From an uncultured Thermoleophilia bacterium (GTDB taxonomy: Bacteria; Actinomycetota; Thermoleophilia; Gaiellales; F1-60-MAGs149): a DNA stretch of 6,232 nucleotides. Shown here piece by piece: positions 1 through 6,232 of the stretch. The DNA is taken from assembly GCA_902806305.1 (NCBI GenBank), contig CADCWC010000250.1, forward strand, positions 1 to 6,232, given 5' to 3'. The stretch's first letter is position 1; every line of letters begins with the position of its first letter. The notes below the pieces were generated by a model. It saw nothing but the letters and a program-made list of their open reading frames with translations, was not told where the DNA came from and made no database searches. The position numbers were made by a program, and so were the translations under genes.

Positions 1-230
1 TGCGGGACGGCGTGCCCTACCCGGCCACGCTCGTGATCTGCGGCGACACCGACGTGCGCTGCCCCGCCTGGCACGGCCGCGTCTTCGTGGCTCGCGTCCA
101 GGCCGCCACCGCCTCCGACGCGCCGGTCCTCTACCGGCTGCGGCCGGACTCGGGGCATCTGACCTCGATCCGGCGGGAGACGCACGAGTGGCTCGGCTTC
201 CTGATGGAGCACCTGGGACTCGAGCCGTGA
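1..230 (+). CDS. S9 family (prolyl oligopeptidase-type) serine peptidase, C-terminal fragment
   Basis: This is the 3' end of a gene whose start lies left of the window; the reading frame is open from base 3 to the TGA at 228-230. The roughly 75 visible residues match the end of the alpha/beta-hydrolase catalytic domain of prolyl oligopeptidase-like S9 peptidases. The segment VPYPATLVICGDTDVRCP corresponds to the family's YPA...GDHDDRVVP block. Its second Asp (codon 51-53) fits the catalytic-triad Asp, and the Arg two residues on (57-59) fits the substrate-binding Arg of prolyl oligopeptidase. The DSGH segment supplies the catalytic His (codon 156-158). The nucleophile Ser and any propeller domain are outside the window. 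S9 enzymes cut short peptides, often after proline. Internal GTG and ATG codons here are not credible starts because the fold would be incomplete. The gene probably leads an operon with the enolase-superfamily gene 31 nt downstream. Family assignment is firm; subfamily and substrate are not. Confidence 0.85.
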   Translation, partial: RDGVPYPATLVICGDTDVRCPAWHGRVFVARVQAATASDAPVLYRLRPDSGHLTSIRRETHEWLGFLMEHLGLEP

Positions 231-239
231 TCCCTCGCA

Positions 240-253
240 CCGGCGCCCGCCGG
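240..253. repeat. Short perfect inverted repeat in the S9-enolase intergenic gap
   Basis: The 31-nt gap holds CCGGCG-CC-CGCCGG, a perfect dyad with 6-bp arms. In RNA it could form a 5-bp GC stem with a 4-nt loop, ending 8 nt before the GTG start at 262, where a ribosome-binding site would normally lie. No T-tract follows, so it is not an intrinsic terminator. Palindromes of this size are common by chance in GC-rich DNA, so any regulatory role is speculative. Confidence 0.3.
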
Positions 254-261
254 ACGCCGAG

Positions 262-1398
262 GTGAGGATCAGGGAGATCCGCTGTGCGGGACTCCGGGGC
301 GCGACCCCGAAGGGCGGCTGGACCGAGGAGCTGCGACCCGACGACACGGTCCACACGCTGGTCGCCGTCCATACCGACGAGGGGCTCGTGGGGGTGGGAA
401 GCGTCTTCAACGACGAGGCGCTGGTCCGGGCCGCGATCGCGCACCTCGAACCGCTGTACTCCGGCGAGAGCGCCCTGGAGCCGGAGCGCGTGAGCGAGCG
501 GCTGCACCAGGCGACGTTCTGGACCGGCCGCGGCGGGGCGGTCACGCACGCGATCAGCGGCATCGACATCGCGCTGTGGGACCTCCTCGGACAGGTCACG
601 GGCCAGCCGGTCGGCCGGCTCCTCGGCGGTCGCTACCGGGAGACGGTCAGGCCCTACGCCTCCCTGCTGATGGACGAGCCGGAGCGCCTGGCCGAGGCCG
701 TGCGCACCGGCGCGGACGCCGGGTTCCGGGCGTTCAAGATCGGCTGGGGGCCGTTCGGCCGGAACGGCGCCGCGACCGACGAGGCGATGGTCGCCGCGGC
801 CCGTGCCGCCGCGGGTCCGGACGCGTTGCTCATGGTCGACGCCGGCGGCAGCGATCTGTACTGGCCCCACGGGCTGAAGTGGGCCCTGCGGACGGCGGAG
901 ATGCTGGTCCCGTACGACGTGACCTGGTTCGAGGAGCCGCTACGGCCCGATGCGCTCGAGGACTACGCGGCGCTCCGCCGCGCAGCGCCCGTGCCGATCG
1001 CCGCGGGTGAGGTGCTCACGCGCCGCCAGAGCTTCCAGCCGTGGCTCCAGGGGCGTGCGCTCGACATCGTCCAGCCCGACGTCACGAAGGTCGGGGGCCT
1101 GAGCGAGTCGAGGCGCATCGGCTGGCTGGCCTACGACAACGGCGTCCGACTCGTCCCGCACGGCTGGAACACCGCCATCGGGCTCGCGGCCGACCTGCAG
1201 CTCGCCTCGGCGCTCCCGGACTGCGACCTCGTCGAGTACATCGTGGGCTCGGCGTACATCGACGACATCGTCGCCGAGCCCTGGACGCCCGATGCCGCGG
1301 GCCTGCTCCGCATCCCCGACCGGCCCGGACTCGGCGTGACCCTGGATCCCGACGCGGTCGCCTTCCACACCGGCGAGCCGGATCTGCTCGCCTCCTGA
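262..1398 (+). CDS. Mandelate racemase/muconate lactonizing enzyme family protein (enolase superfamily, MR subgroup)
   Basis: This is a complete 378-aa protein, of normal length for the family. An N-terminal capping domain (about 1-130) precedes a TIM-barrel domain (about 135-360). Such enzymes abstract the proton alpha to a carboxylate, using Mg2+ to stabilise the enolate; many MR-subgroup members dehydrate sugar acids. Visible catalytic residues are the base Lys159 (FKIGWG), metal ligands Asp193 (MVDAGG), Glu224 (WFEEPL) and Glu250 (AAGE), the Asp273 (QPDV)-His300 (VPHGWN) dyad, and Glu325 (VEY). The 250-273-300 spacing matches that of mandelate racemase (247-270-297). The first Lys of the KxK motif is replaced by Ala157, and the 159-193 stretch is about five residues longer than in mandelate racemase. 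The Asp-His dyad argues against an MLE-type or dipeptide-epimerase assignment. GTG 262 is the only plausible start after the in-frame stop at 202-204; no strong Shine-Dalgarno is visible. It is likely cotranscribed with both neighbours. The substrate cannot be read from the sequence. Confidence 0.93.
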   Translation: MRIREIRCAGLRGATPKGGWTEELRPDDTVHTLVAVHTDEGLVGVGSVFNDEALVRAAIAHLEPLYSGESALEPERVSERLHQATFWTGRGGAVTHAISGIDIALWDLLGQVTGQPVGRLLGGRYRETVRPYASLLMDEPERLAEAVRTGADAGFRAFKIGWGPFGRNGAATDEAMVAAARAAAGPDALLMVDAGGSDLYWPHGLKWALRTAEMLVPYDVTWFEEPLRPDALEDYAALRRAAPVPIAAGEVLTRRQSFQPWLQGRALDIVQPDVTKVGGLSESRRIGWLAYDNGVRLVPHGWNTAIGLAADLQLASALPDCDLVEYIVGSAYIDDIVAEPWTPDAAGLLRIPDRPGLGVTLDPDAVAFHTGEPDLLAS

Positions 1399-1423
1399 GG
1401 CCCGCATCGGCGATGATCCCCGC

Positions 1424-2614
1424 GTGTCGCTCGCCACAGCGGATGGTGCCGTGATCGCCCTCACCGGCGCCCGGCTGCTCGACGGTACCGGCGGTCCGCC
1501 GAGGGACGGCGTGACGGTCGTGGTCGAGGACGGACGGATCACGGCGGTCGGCGACGCGCCGCCGCCGCCGGATGCGGAGACGATCGACCTGGCGGGACGG
1601 ACGCTGCTGCCCGGCCTGATCGACGCGCACGTGCACCTGTCCTCGCTCGACCGCTCGCTCGGCCCGGCGCTGCATCCGTACGGGCTCGTGCAGGCCGCGC
1701 GCGGCATGCTCGACGGCGGCATCACGACGGTCCGCGATCTGGGCAGCTTCGGCCGCTCCCTGTTCGACCTGCGGGACGCCGTCGCGCGTGGGCTCGTCGC
1801 GGGCCCACGCCTCATCCTGTGCGGGCAGATCGTGGCCGCCACCTCCCCGGGCGGTCGGACGTTCCCGGGCATGTACCGCGAGGCGGACGGTCCGGTCGAG
1901 ATGCGCAAGGCCGTCCGCGAGCAGATCCGTCAGGGCGCCGACTTCATCAAGGTCATGTCGACGGGCGCGTTGACCGTCGTCGACGAGGACGTGCGGCCGA
2001 CGCAGATGATCCCCGAGGAGATGGATGCGATCGTCGACGAGGCGCACCGACTCGGCTTCACGGTCGCGTCGCACGCCGAGGGCGCCGACGGGATCCGCCT
2101 CTCGGTCGACGCGGGCGTCGACACCGTCGAGCACGGCGAGATGGGCCACCAGGTACCGGACGTCCTCGCCACCATGGCCGAGCGCGGCATCGTCCTCGTC
2201 CCCACCCTGTGCGTGTTCGACGCCGTGGCCGACGCCGGCGGACCGTTCCTCCCGTGGATGCGGGAGCGGGCCCTGCGGCTGCGTGAGGCGTCACGGAAGA
2301 CGATGACGGCGGCGCTCGCGGCCGGGGTGCCGATGGCCATGGGCGCCGACGCAGGGCCGCACGGCGAGAACGCCCGCGAGCTCGTCCTGATGGTCGAGGC
2401 CGGGATGTCGGCGGGCGAGGGCATCGTGGCCGCCACGTCGACCGCCGCACGCGTGTGCGGCCTCGCGGACGAGGTGGGGACCGTCGCGGTCGGGAGGCGC
2501 GCCGATCTCCTGGTCGTGGACGGCGACCCGCTCGCCGACGTGCGCGTCCTCGCCGATCGCGAACGGATCTGGCTCGTGCTGCAGGACGGGAAGCGGGTGG
2601 CCGGAGCCCGCTGA
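1424..2614 (+). CDS. Imidazolonepropionase-like metal-dependent amidohydrolase (Xaa-Pro dipeptidase-like)
   Basis: This is a complete cytoplasmic amidohydrolase of 396 aa, typical of the COG1228 group. A small beta-sandwich is formed by both termini (about 10-62 and 350-396), around a TIM barrel. The binuclear metal site is complete: His69 and His71 (DAHVHL), the bridging and presumably carboxylated Lys176 (FIKVMSTGA), His217 (ASHAEG), His237 (VEHGE) and catalytic Asp309 (GADAG). The closing VGRRADLLVVDGDPL block is characteristic of the superfamily. Characterised relatives cleave Xaa-Pro or Xaa-Arg/Lys dipeptides, N-acyl amino acids or carbamate esters; true imidazolonepropionase is less likely because no other histidine-degradation gene is nearby. 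The GTG at 1424 gives the longest product. An in-frame GTG at 1451 would give 387 aa beginning IALTGARLLDGTG, where homology to the family normally begins, so it may be the real start. The gene follows the enolase gene by 25 nt and is probably in the same operon. Its substrate is unknown. Confidence 0.92.
   Translation: MSLATADGAVIALTGARLLDGTGGPPRDGVTVVVEDGRITAVGDAPPPPDAETIDLAGRTLLPGLIDAHVHLSSLDRSLGPALHPYGLVQAARGMLDGGITTVRDLGSFGRSLFDLRDAVARGLVAGPRLILCGQIVAATSPGGRTFPGMYREADGPVEMRKAVREQIRQGADFIKVMSTGALTVVDEDVRPTQMIPEEMDAIVDEAHRLGFTVASHAEGADGIRLSVDAGVDTVEHGEMGHQVPDVLATMAERGIVLVPTLCVFDAVADAGGPFLPWMRERALRLREASRKTMTAALAAGVPMAMGADAGPHGENARELVLMVEAGMSAGEGIVAATSTAARVCGLADEVGTVAVGRRADLLVVDGDPLADVRVLADRERIWLVLQDGKRVAGAR
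1441..1453 (+). promoter_or_regulatory. Possible ribosome-binding site and alternative GTG start of the amidohydrolase
   Basis: GGATGG (1441-1446) lies four bases before the in-frame GTG at 1451-1453 and resembles a Shine-Dalgarno sequence better than anything before GTG 1424, whose upstream bases are CGATGATCCCCGC. Starting here removes nine poorly conserved residues and begins the protein at the first beta-strand of the family. The match is imperfect, so this is an alternative start, not a replacement for the annotated one. Confidence 0.35.
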
Positions 2615-2641
2615 CCCGCGTGGGCGCCGGGAGGCTGCCTG

Positions 2642-4660
2642 TCAGACGTGGTCCCGCGGGATGGACGTGTCCCAGACCTTCGCGAAGACGCGCGTGGCAC
2701 CCTCGTAGGCGTCGACGGCGTTCGTGACCCGGAAGTTCTCGCGGTCGGCGGTCATCGTGCTGCGCGTCTCGACCCGGATCTGCCACGGTCCGCGACCCTG
2801 GGCGACCGTCCAGGCCGAGCTGATCGACGCCGAGAGCGGGTCGCCGTCGAGAATCATGTACACGTCCCGGCCACATGTCTCCCACTCGAGGCCGTCGCGG
2901 AGCATCCGCTCCCGGCCGGAGTCCTCGATCCACGTCTGCTCGAGCCGGCCCGACTCGACGCTCCGGTGGATCTCGCGTCCGCTCTCGGCCGCGCGCATCA
3001 TCTCCGTCGCGAGCGGGGGCGCGGACTCCGAGTCCTCGAACGGCCGCAGCTCGTCGTCCTCCGGGCGGACGGGACGCACCGGGAGCTCGAGCGTGCCGCC
3101 GGACAGCTGGAGGGTGACCGGCTCCGGCGACGGCCAGATCCACGGCCAGTAGGTCGGCGAGAGTGCCACCCGCACGCGGTGCCCGGGCCGGAACGCGTGC
3201 GCGATGAACCCGAGGCGGATCCGGACCGTCACGGGGCGGCCGGGCTCGAGCGGCTCCGGCTGCTCGTGCCCGGTCCGGTGCGTCAGGTTGAGGACGCCGC
3301 GGCAGACGAGCAGCGAGGCGCCGTCCGGCGCGACGTCGCACAGGCGCACGGCCACGAAGGCGTCGCGACGGTCCGCGGCGACGGTCAGGACGAGCTCCGG
3401 GAACCCGAGCAGCTCGGACGGCTCGTCGAGCGGCGCCGACGTGAAGCTGAGCGCCAGGCCATCCTCGGCGCGCTGGTCCGGTGGCGTGTCCGTGGTCCGG
3501 CCGTAGGGGCACCACGTGCCGGCGTCGACGCCCGCCGCCTGGGCGCCCTCGAACGTCAGCCGCAGGTCCTCGACGGGCCCGTCCACCAGCGTGCCGCCCG
3601 GCCCGAGCGCGAACGTCTGCGGCTCGACGCGCGGTGACGGCCAGGCCGCCTCGGCCACCCAGCGTCCGGGCCGCTCGGCGTGGAACGGCGCGGGCGCGAC
3701 GGGCTCGGGCATCCAGGCCCGCAGGACCGGCTCGTCCATGATCCCGGTGTCCTCGCCCTTCAGCCAGTGGTCCCACCACCGGACGGTCTCCTGGAGGAAG
3801 CCGATCGTCGGCCCCGGGATCCCGGCCTCCGGGTAGTTGTGCGACCACGGGCCGACGAGCGCCTTCCGCGGCACGTTCTCCGGCAATCCCTCGAGCAGGC
3901 GCGGGATGGCGTTCCGGTACGCGTCGGCCCAGCCGCCGACGGCGTAGACCGCGCACTCGATCGCCCCGTAGTCCTCGCACACGGAGCCCTGCTTCCAGTA
4001 GTCGTCCCGACGCTGGTGGGCGAGCCACGTGTGCAGGAACGGCGGCGTCCGCTCCAGGCGGTCGAGCCACATCGAACGCCAGCGCTCGCCCACGACCGTC
4101 GGGTCGGGCGCCCGGCTGTTGTAGGCGAGCATCGTCGACGCCCAGCCGATCATCTCGGAGGCGAGCACGCAGCCGCCCATGTAGTGGACGTCGTCCGCGT
4201 ACCGGTCGTCGGTCGAGCAGAGCGTGACGATCGCCTTCAGGGCCGGTGGACGGCGCGCCGCGACCTGGAGGCCGTTGAAGCCGCCCCACGAGATGCCGAT
4301 CATCCCGACCGCGCCCGTGCACCACGACTGGTCCGCGAGCCATGCGATGACCGCCTCGGCGTCGTCCTGCTCCTGCGGCAGGTACTCGTCGAGGAGGATG
4401 CCGTCCGAGTCGCCGCTCCCGCGGAGGTCGACCCGCACGCCGGCGTAGCCACGCGCGGCGACGTACGGGTGGCGCGTCGAGTCGCCGACCGCCGTGTCGT
4501 CCGTCTTCCGGTAGGGGATGTACTCGAGGACCGCCGGCACGGGCCGCTCCTCGGCGTCCTCGGGCAGCCAGATCCGCGCGGCGAGCCGGCAGCCGTCGGG
4601 CATCGGGATCCAGGTGTTCTCGATCTCCCGCACCGGTCGCAGACCGGCCGGCGCGGTCAC
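2642..4660 (-). CDS. CocE/NonD family (S15-like) alpha/beta hydrolase, complete
   Basis: This is a 672-aa serine hydrolase. Family members hydrolyse esters or amides (cocaine esterase, alpha-amino-acid ester hydrolase, glutaryl-7-ACA acylase) or release X-Pro dipeptides. The N-terminal alpha/beta-hydrolase domain (about 15-330, helical cap about 150-235) carries Tyr50 in PYRK, equivalent to the oxyanion Tyr of CocE. It also has the nucleophile Ser124 in GISWGG, Asp246 in GGWADAY and His274 in GPWSH, so the triad is complete. A jelly-roll domain (about 335-530) follows, with CDVAPDG and the Trp/Pro-rich YWPWIWPSPE. A further tail of about 130 residues ends in VWDTSIPRD; CocE itself (about 574 aa) lacks such a tail. 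No signal peptide is visible, so it is probably cytoplasmic. The GTG start at 4660-4658 overlaps the upstream paralogue's TGA, which suggests translational coupling. The frame stays open far upstream, antisense within that paralogue, but homology begins at this GTG. The physiological substrate is unknown. Confidence 0.94.
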   Translation of the reverse strand: MTAPAGLRPVREIENTWIPMPDGCRLAARIWLPEDAEERPVPAVLEYIPYRKTDDTAVGDSTRHPYVAARGYAGVRVDLRGSGDSDGILLDEYLPQEQDDAEAVIAWLADQSWCTGAVGMIGISWGGFNGLQVAARRPPALKAIVTLCSTDDRYADDVHYMGGCVLASEMIGWASTMLAYNSRAPDPTVVGERWRSMWLDRLERTPPFLHTWLAHQRRDDYWKQGSVCEDYGAIECAVYAVGGWADAYRNAIPRLLEGLPENVPRKALVGPWSHNYPEAGIPGPTIGFLQETVRWWDHWLKGEDTGIMDEPVLRAWMPEPVAPAPFHAERPGRWVAEAAWPSPRVEPQTFALGPGGTLVDGPVEDLRLTFEGAQAAGVDAGTWCPYGRTTDTPPDQRAEDGLALSFTSAPLDEPSELLGFPELVLTVAADRRDAFVAVRLCDVAPDGASLLVCRGVLNLTHRTGHEQPEPLEPGRPVTVRIRLGFIAHAFRPGHRVRVALSPTYWPWIWPSPEPVTLQLSGGTLELPVRPVRPEDDELRPFEDSESAPPLATEMMRAAESGREIHRSVESGRLEQTWIEDSGRERMLRDGLEWETCGRDVYMILDGDPLSASISSAWTVAQGRGPWQIRVETRSTMTADRENFRVTNAVDAYEGATRVFAKVWDTSIPRDHV
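4657..4660 (-). other. GTGA stop/start overlap coupling the two CocE/NonD genes
   Basis: Read on the minus strand, GTGA holds the GTG start of the downstream gene (4660-4658) and the TGA stop of the upstream gene (4659-4657). No clear Shine-Dalgarno lies in the 20 nt before the GTG, so reinitiation by terminating ribosomes is the likely route of translation. This supports a single operon. Confidence 0.85.
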
Positions 4661-6232
4661 AGCAGCACCCGTGGGATCGACTCGGTCCAGCTGTTCGTGT
4701 GGTGCGCCTTGCCGTTGACGAGCACCTCGAGGTCGATCGTGACGTGGAAGTGCGTCGCCGTGGCCTGCACGGAGACGTCCGAGCTGCCCTGCGTGACGCC
4801 GTTCGGCCGCGTGATGGTGGTCACGTGGCGCCCGGTCGCGCTGGCCGTGGACGGGTCGGCGCGGTCCACCTCCGCGGTCATCGCGTACTCCCGACGGACG
4901 ACCGTCGAGGCGTTGACGCGGAGGTCCGCGGCCTCGCGGATGCGCACCCGTGAGCGCCCCGTCAGGACGTCGTGGACGACCTCCCAGGTGGGCGGCTCCG
5001 TGCGGTCGGAGTGACGCGTCCGCCCGACGTCCGACGGTCGGAACTGCGGCGGCTCGGCGCTGCCGTGCTCGGGCACGGTCGGAAGGACGACGCGCGACGG
5101 TCGCGCGCTTCCGCGCAGGACGCGATTCGTGGCCGATTCGGGCGTCGGCCACACGTTCGGCCAGTCGGCGCTGGCGATCGAGACCCGGATGCGGTGCCCC
5201 GCGGGGAACACCCACGCCGTCGTGTCGATGTCGATCTCGAGCTCGTAGACCTCGCCGGGGACGAGCGGCTCCGGATCGGTCAGCGACGACCGACGCGTGG
5301 CGTTCAGCATCCCCTTGGCCACGAGGTGCGAGACGCCGTTCGGGGCGACGTCCGAGACGCTCACGGCGAATCCGATCACCGTAGCCGTCGAGGCGACGTG
5401 CAGGATCGCCCGCGGCCGGCCGATGACGTGCAGGTCCTCGGTCAGCGGCGGCCCCGTGAACACGAGCGAGGACGCCTCGTCGGGGCGTTGGTCGCCGGGG
5501 AGCCCGAACTGCAGGCCACCGGACCACAGCCCTGCGGTGACCCCGACCGTCGGGTCGTACTCGAAGGCGTCCTCGCCGTCCGGGCCGGGCGTCTCGTCGA
5601 GCAGACCGGACGCCCCGAGATGCAGCGTCCGCTCGCCCGCCCCGGGCGGCGGCCAGTCCGTCTCCGCCCGCCAGGCCCCCGCGGCGTCGAGCCGGTCGAC
5701 GACGGGCGGCTCGGCGTGCTGCTCGTACAGCAGCACGGGCGGCTCGTCCATGATCCCGGTCTCCCGACCCTTGCACCAGTGGTCGAGCCAGCGCACGACC
5801 TCGTGCAGGTAGTCGATCCGCGGACCCGGCACGGCCACGTCCGGCACGGCGTGGTTCCACGGCCCGACGAGGACCTTCTTCGGCACGTCGAGCTCCTGGT
5901 AGAGCCGCAGCGGCGGGTTCGGGTAGCCGTCGCGCCAGCCCCCGATCATGAACACGGGACAGCGGATCCGATCGGCGATGCCCCGCACCGACCCGTGCCG
6001 CCAGTACGGCCCGTCCGTCTGGTGCGCGAGCCACTTGAGGTAGTACGGCTCGTTGTGGGCGATGTGCTCCTCCCAGATCCGCGCCCAGTCCCCGCCCGAC
6101 CACTCCGGGTACGGCGGCAGCGCGTTGTACGCCGTCATGAAGTTCCCGTAGTGCCCGACGTCGTAGTACTTCCGCAGGTGCCCGCCGCGGTAGTGGCAGT
6201 CGTCCGTGTAGCGGTCGTCCGTGAAGTACATC
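4657..6232 (-). CDS. CocE/NonD family (S15-like) alpha/beta hydrolase, N-terminus beyond the window
   Basis: This is a second serine hydrolase of the same family, open through the right edge, with 524 residues visible. The first visible codon is ATG (6231-6229), but this Met is internal. The following YFTDDRYTDD aligns with residues 148-157 of the neighbouring paralogue, so about 146 residues, including the oxyanion Tyr and nucleophile Ser, lie outside. Numbered from the first visible residue, the triad Asp101 (GGWRDGY) and His127 (GPWNH) are present. The cap (about 10-85), the jelly-roll (about 185-385, with SDVAPNG and DWPNVWPTPE) and a C-terminal tail of about 140 residues ending WTESIPRVLL follow in the same order as in the neighbour. 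The two proteins share landmarks throughout but differ strongly in the cap (here HLRKYYDVGHYGNF), so they probably have different substrates. It is the upstream gene of the pair and ends in the overlap at 4657-4660. Reaction class (ester or amide hydrolysis) is well supported; substrate is not. Confidence 0.93.
   Translation of the reverse strand, partial: MYFTDDRYTDDCHYRGGHLRKYYDVGHYGNFMTAYNALPPYPEWSGGDWARIWEEHIAHNEPYYLKWLAHQTDGPYWRHGSVRGIADRIRCPVFMIGGWRDGYPNPPLRLYQELDVPKKVLVGPWNHAVPDVAVPGPRIDYLHEVVRWLDHWCKGRETGIMDEPPVLLYEQHAEPPVVDRLDAAGAWRAETDWPPPGAGERTLHLGASGLLDETPGPDGEDAFEYDPTVGVTAGLWSGGLQFGLPGDQRPDEASSLVFTGPPLTEDLHVIGRPRAILHVASTATVIGFAVSVSDVAPNGVSHLVAKGMLNATRRSSLTDPEPLVPGEVYELEIDIDTTAWVFPAGHRIRVSIASADWPNVWPTPESATNRVLRGSARPSRVVLPTVPEHGSAEPPQFRPSDVGRTRHSDRTEPPTWEVVHDVLTGRSRVRIREAADLRVNASTVVRREYAMTAEVDRADPSTASATGRHVTTITRPNGVTQGSSDVSVQATATHFHVTIDLEVLVNGKAHHTNSWTESIPRVLL

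Noticed and set aside
1405..1415. Short inverted repeat CATCG-G-CGATG between the enolase and amidohydrolase genes
   Set aside because: Five-bp arms with a single central base cannot form a useful RNA hairpin and are expected by chance at this composition.
940..2149. Minus-strand frames of 322 and 355 codons antisense to the enolase and amidohydrolase genes
   Set aside because: Both are compositionally biased shadows with no motifs; the plus-strand genes carry complete catalytic residue sets.
2611..2660. Possible bidirectional terminator at the convergent junction: CTGAC (2611-2615) with GTCAG (2641-2645), and CCCGCG (2615-2620) with CGCGGG (2655-2660)
   Set aside because: Arms are only 5-6 bp with loops of 25-34 nt, the two pairings are mutually incompatible, one arises largely from the two facing stop codons, and no T-tract follows on either strand.
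2652..2661. 10-bp palindrome TCCCGCGGGA near the convergent junction
   Set aside because: It lies inside the codons for the conserved IPRD end of the CocE protein, so protein coding explains it; no sign of an operator.
2058..4343. Long minus-strand frame of 761 codons, partly antisense to the amidohydrolase and overlapping the CocE gene
   Set aside because: The translation is Arg/Pro/Gly-rich with no recognisable motif and overlaps two well-supported genes; it is a shadow caused by the scarcity of stop codons at high GC.
3680..5014. Plus-strand frame of 444 codons antisense to both CocE genes
   Set aside because: It is rich in Arg, Val and Asp, as expected for the complement of GC-rich coding DNA, has no domain signature, and spans the junction of two confident genes on the other strand.
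2642..6103. A continuous minus-strand reading frame of over 1,100 codons that could be read as a giant fusion protein
   Set aside because: Only the last 672 codons (2642-4660) resemble a protein family. The earlier part lies in an alternative frame inside the upstream CocE gene and is Arg/Ala-rich low-complexity sequence typical of GC-rich shadow frames.

Overview
The window is a GC-rich (roughly 70%), gene-dense bacterial chromosome segment. It holds five protein-coding genes in two convergent groups and no RNA genes, mobile elements or CRISPR. All three start codons inside the window are GTG, and gaps between genes are 31 nt or less. High GC, GTG starts and tight packing suggest a soil-type actinobacterium (for example a Thermoleophilia-like lineage) or a high-GC Chloroflexota. 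No marker gene confirms this, so the assignment is weak.

Plus strand (1-2614): a co-directional set. It begins with the last ~75 codons of a prolyl-oligopeptidase-type S9 serine peptidase. Next is a complete enolase-superfamily enzyme of the mandelate racemase subgroup (262-1398), then a complete imidazolonepropionase-like / Xaa-Pro-dipeptidase-like amidohydrolase (1424-2614). Gaps of 31 and 25 nt suggest one operon whose promoter lies upstream of the window.

Minus strand (2642-6232): two paralogous CocE/NonD-family (S15-like) alpha/beta hydrolases in tandem, joined by a 4-nt GTGA stop/start overlap at 4657-4660. The downstream copy is complete (672 aa). The upstream copy lacks about 146 N-terminal residues, which lie beyond the right edge. 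The two sets converge with only 27 nt between stop codons and no convincing intrinsic terminator.

Functionally this looks like a catabolic island for hydrolysing amide, ester or peptide compounds: one S9 peptidase, two S15-like acyl hydrolases and one binuclear-metal amidohydrolase, plus an enolase-superfamily enzyme that would racemise or dehydrate a carboxylate product. S9, S15/CocE and this amidohydrolase clade all include proline-directed peptidases, so a role with proline-type or N-acyl substrates is possible but unproven. No transporter or regulator is visible. I see no clearly undescribed system. The most noteworthy points are the diverged CocE tandem with its shared C-terminal tail, and a mandelate-racemase-type active site that lacks the first lysine of the KxK motif.
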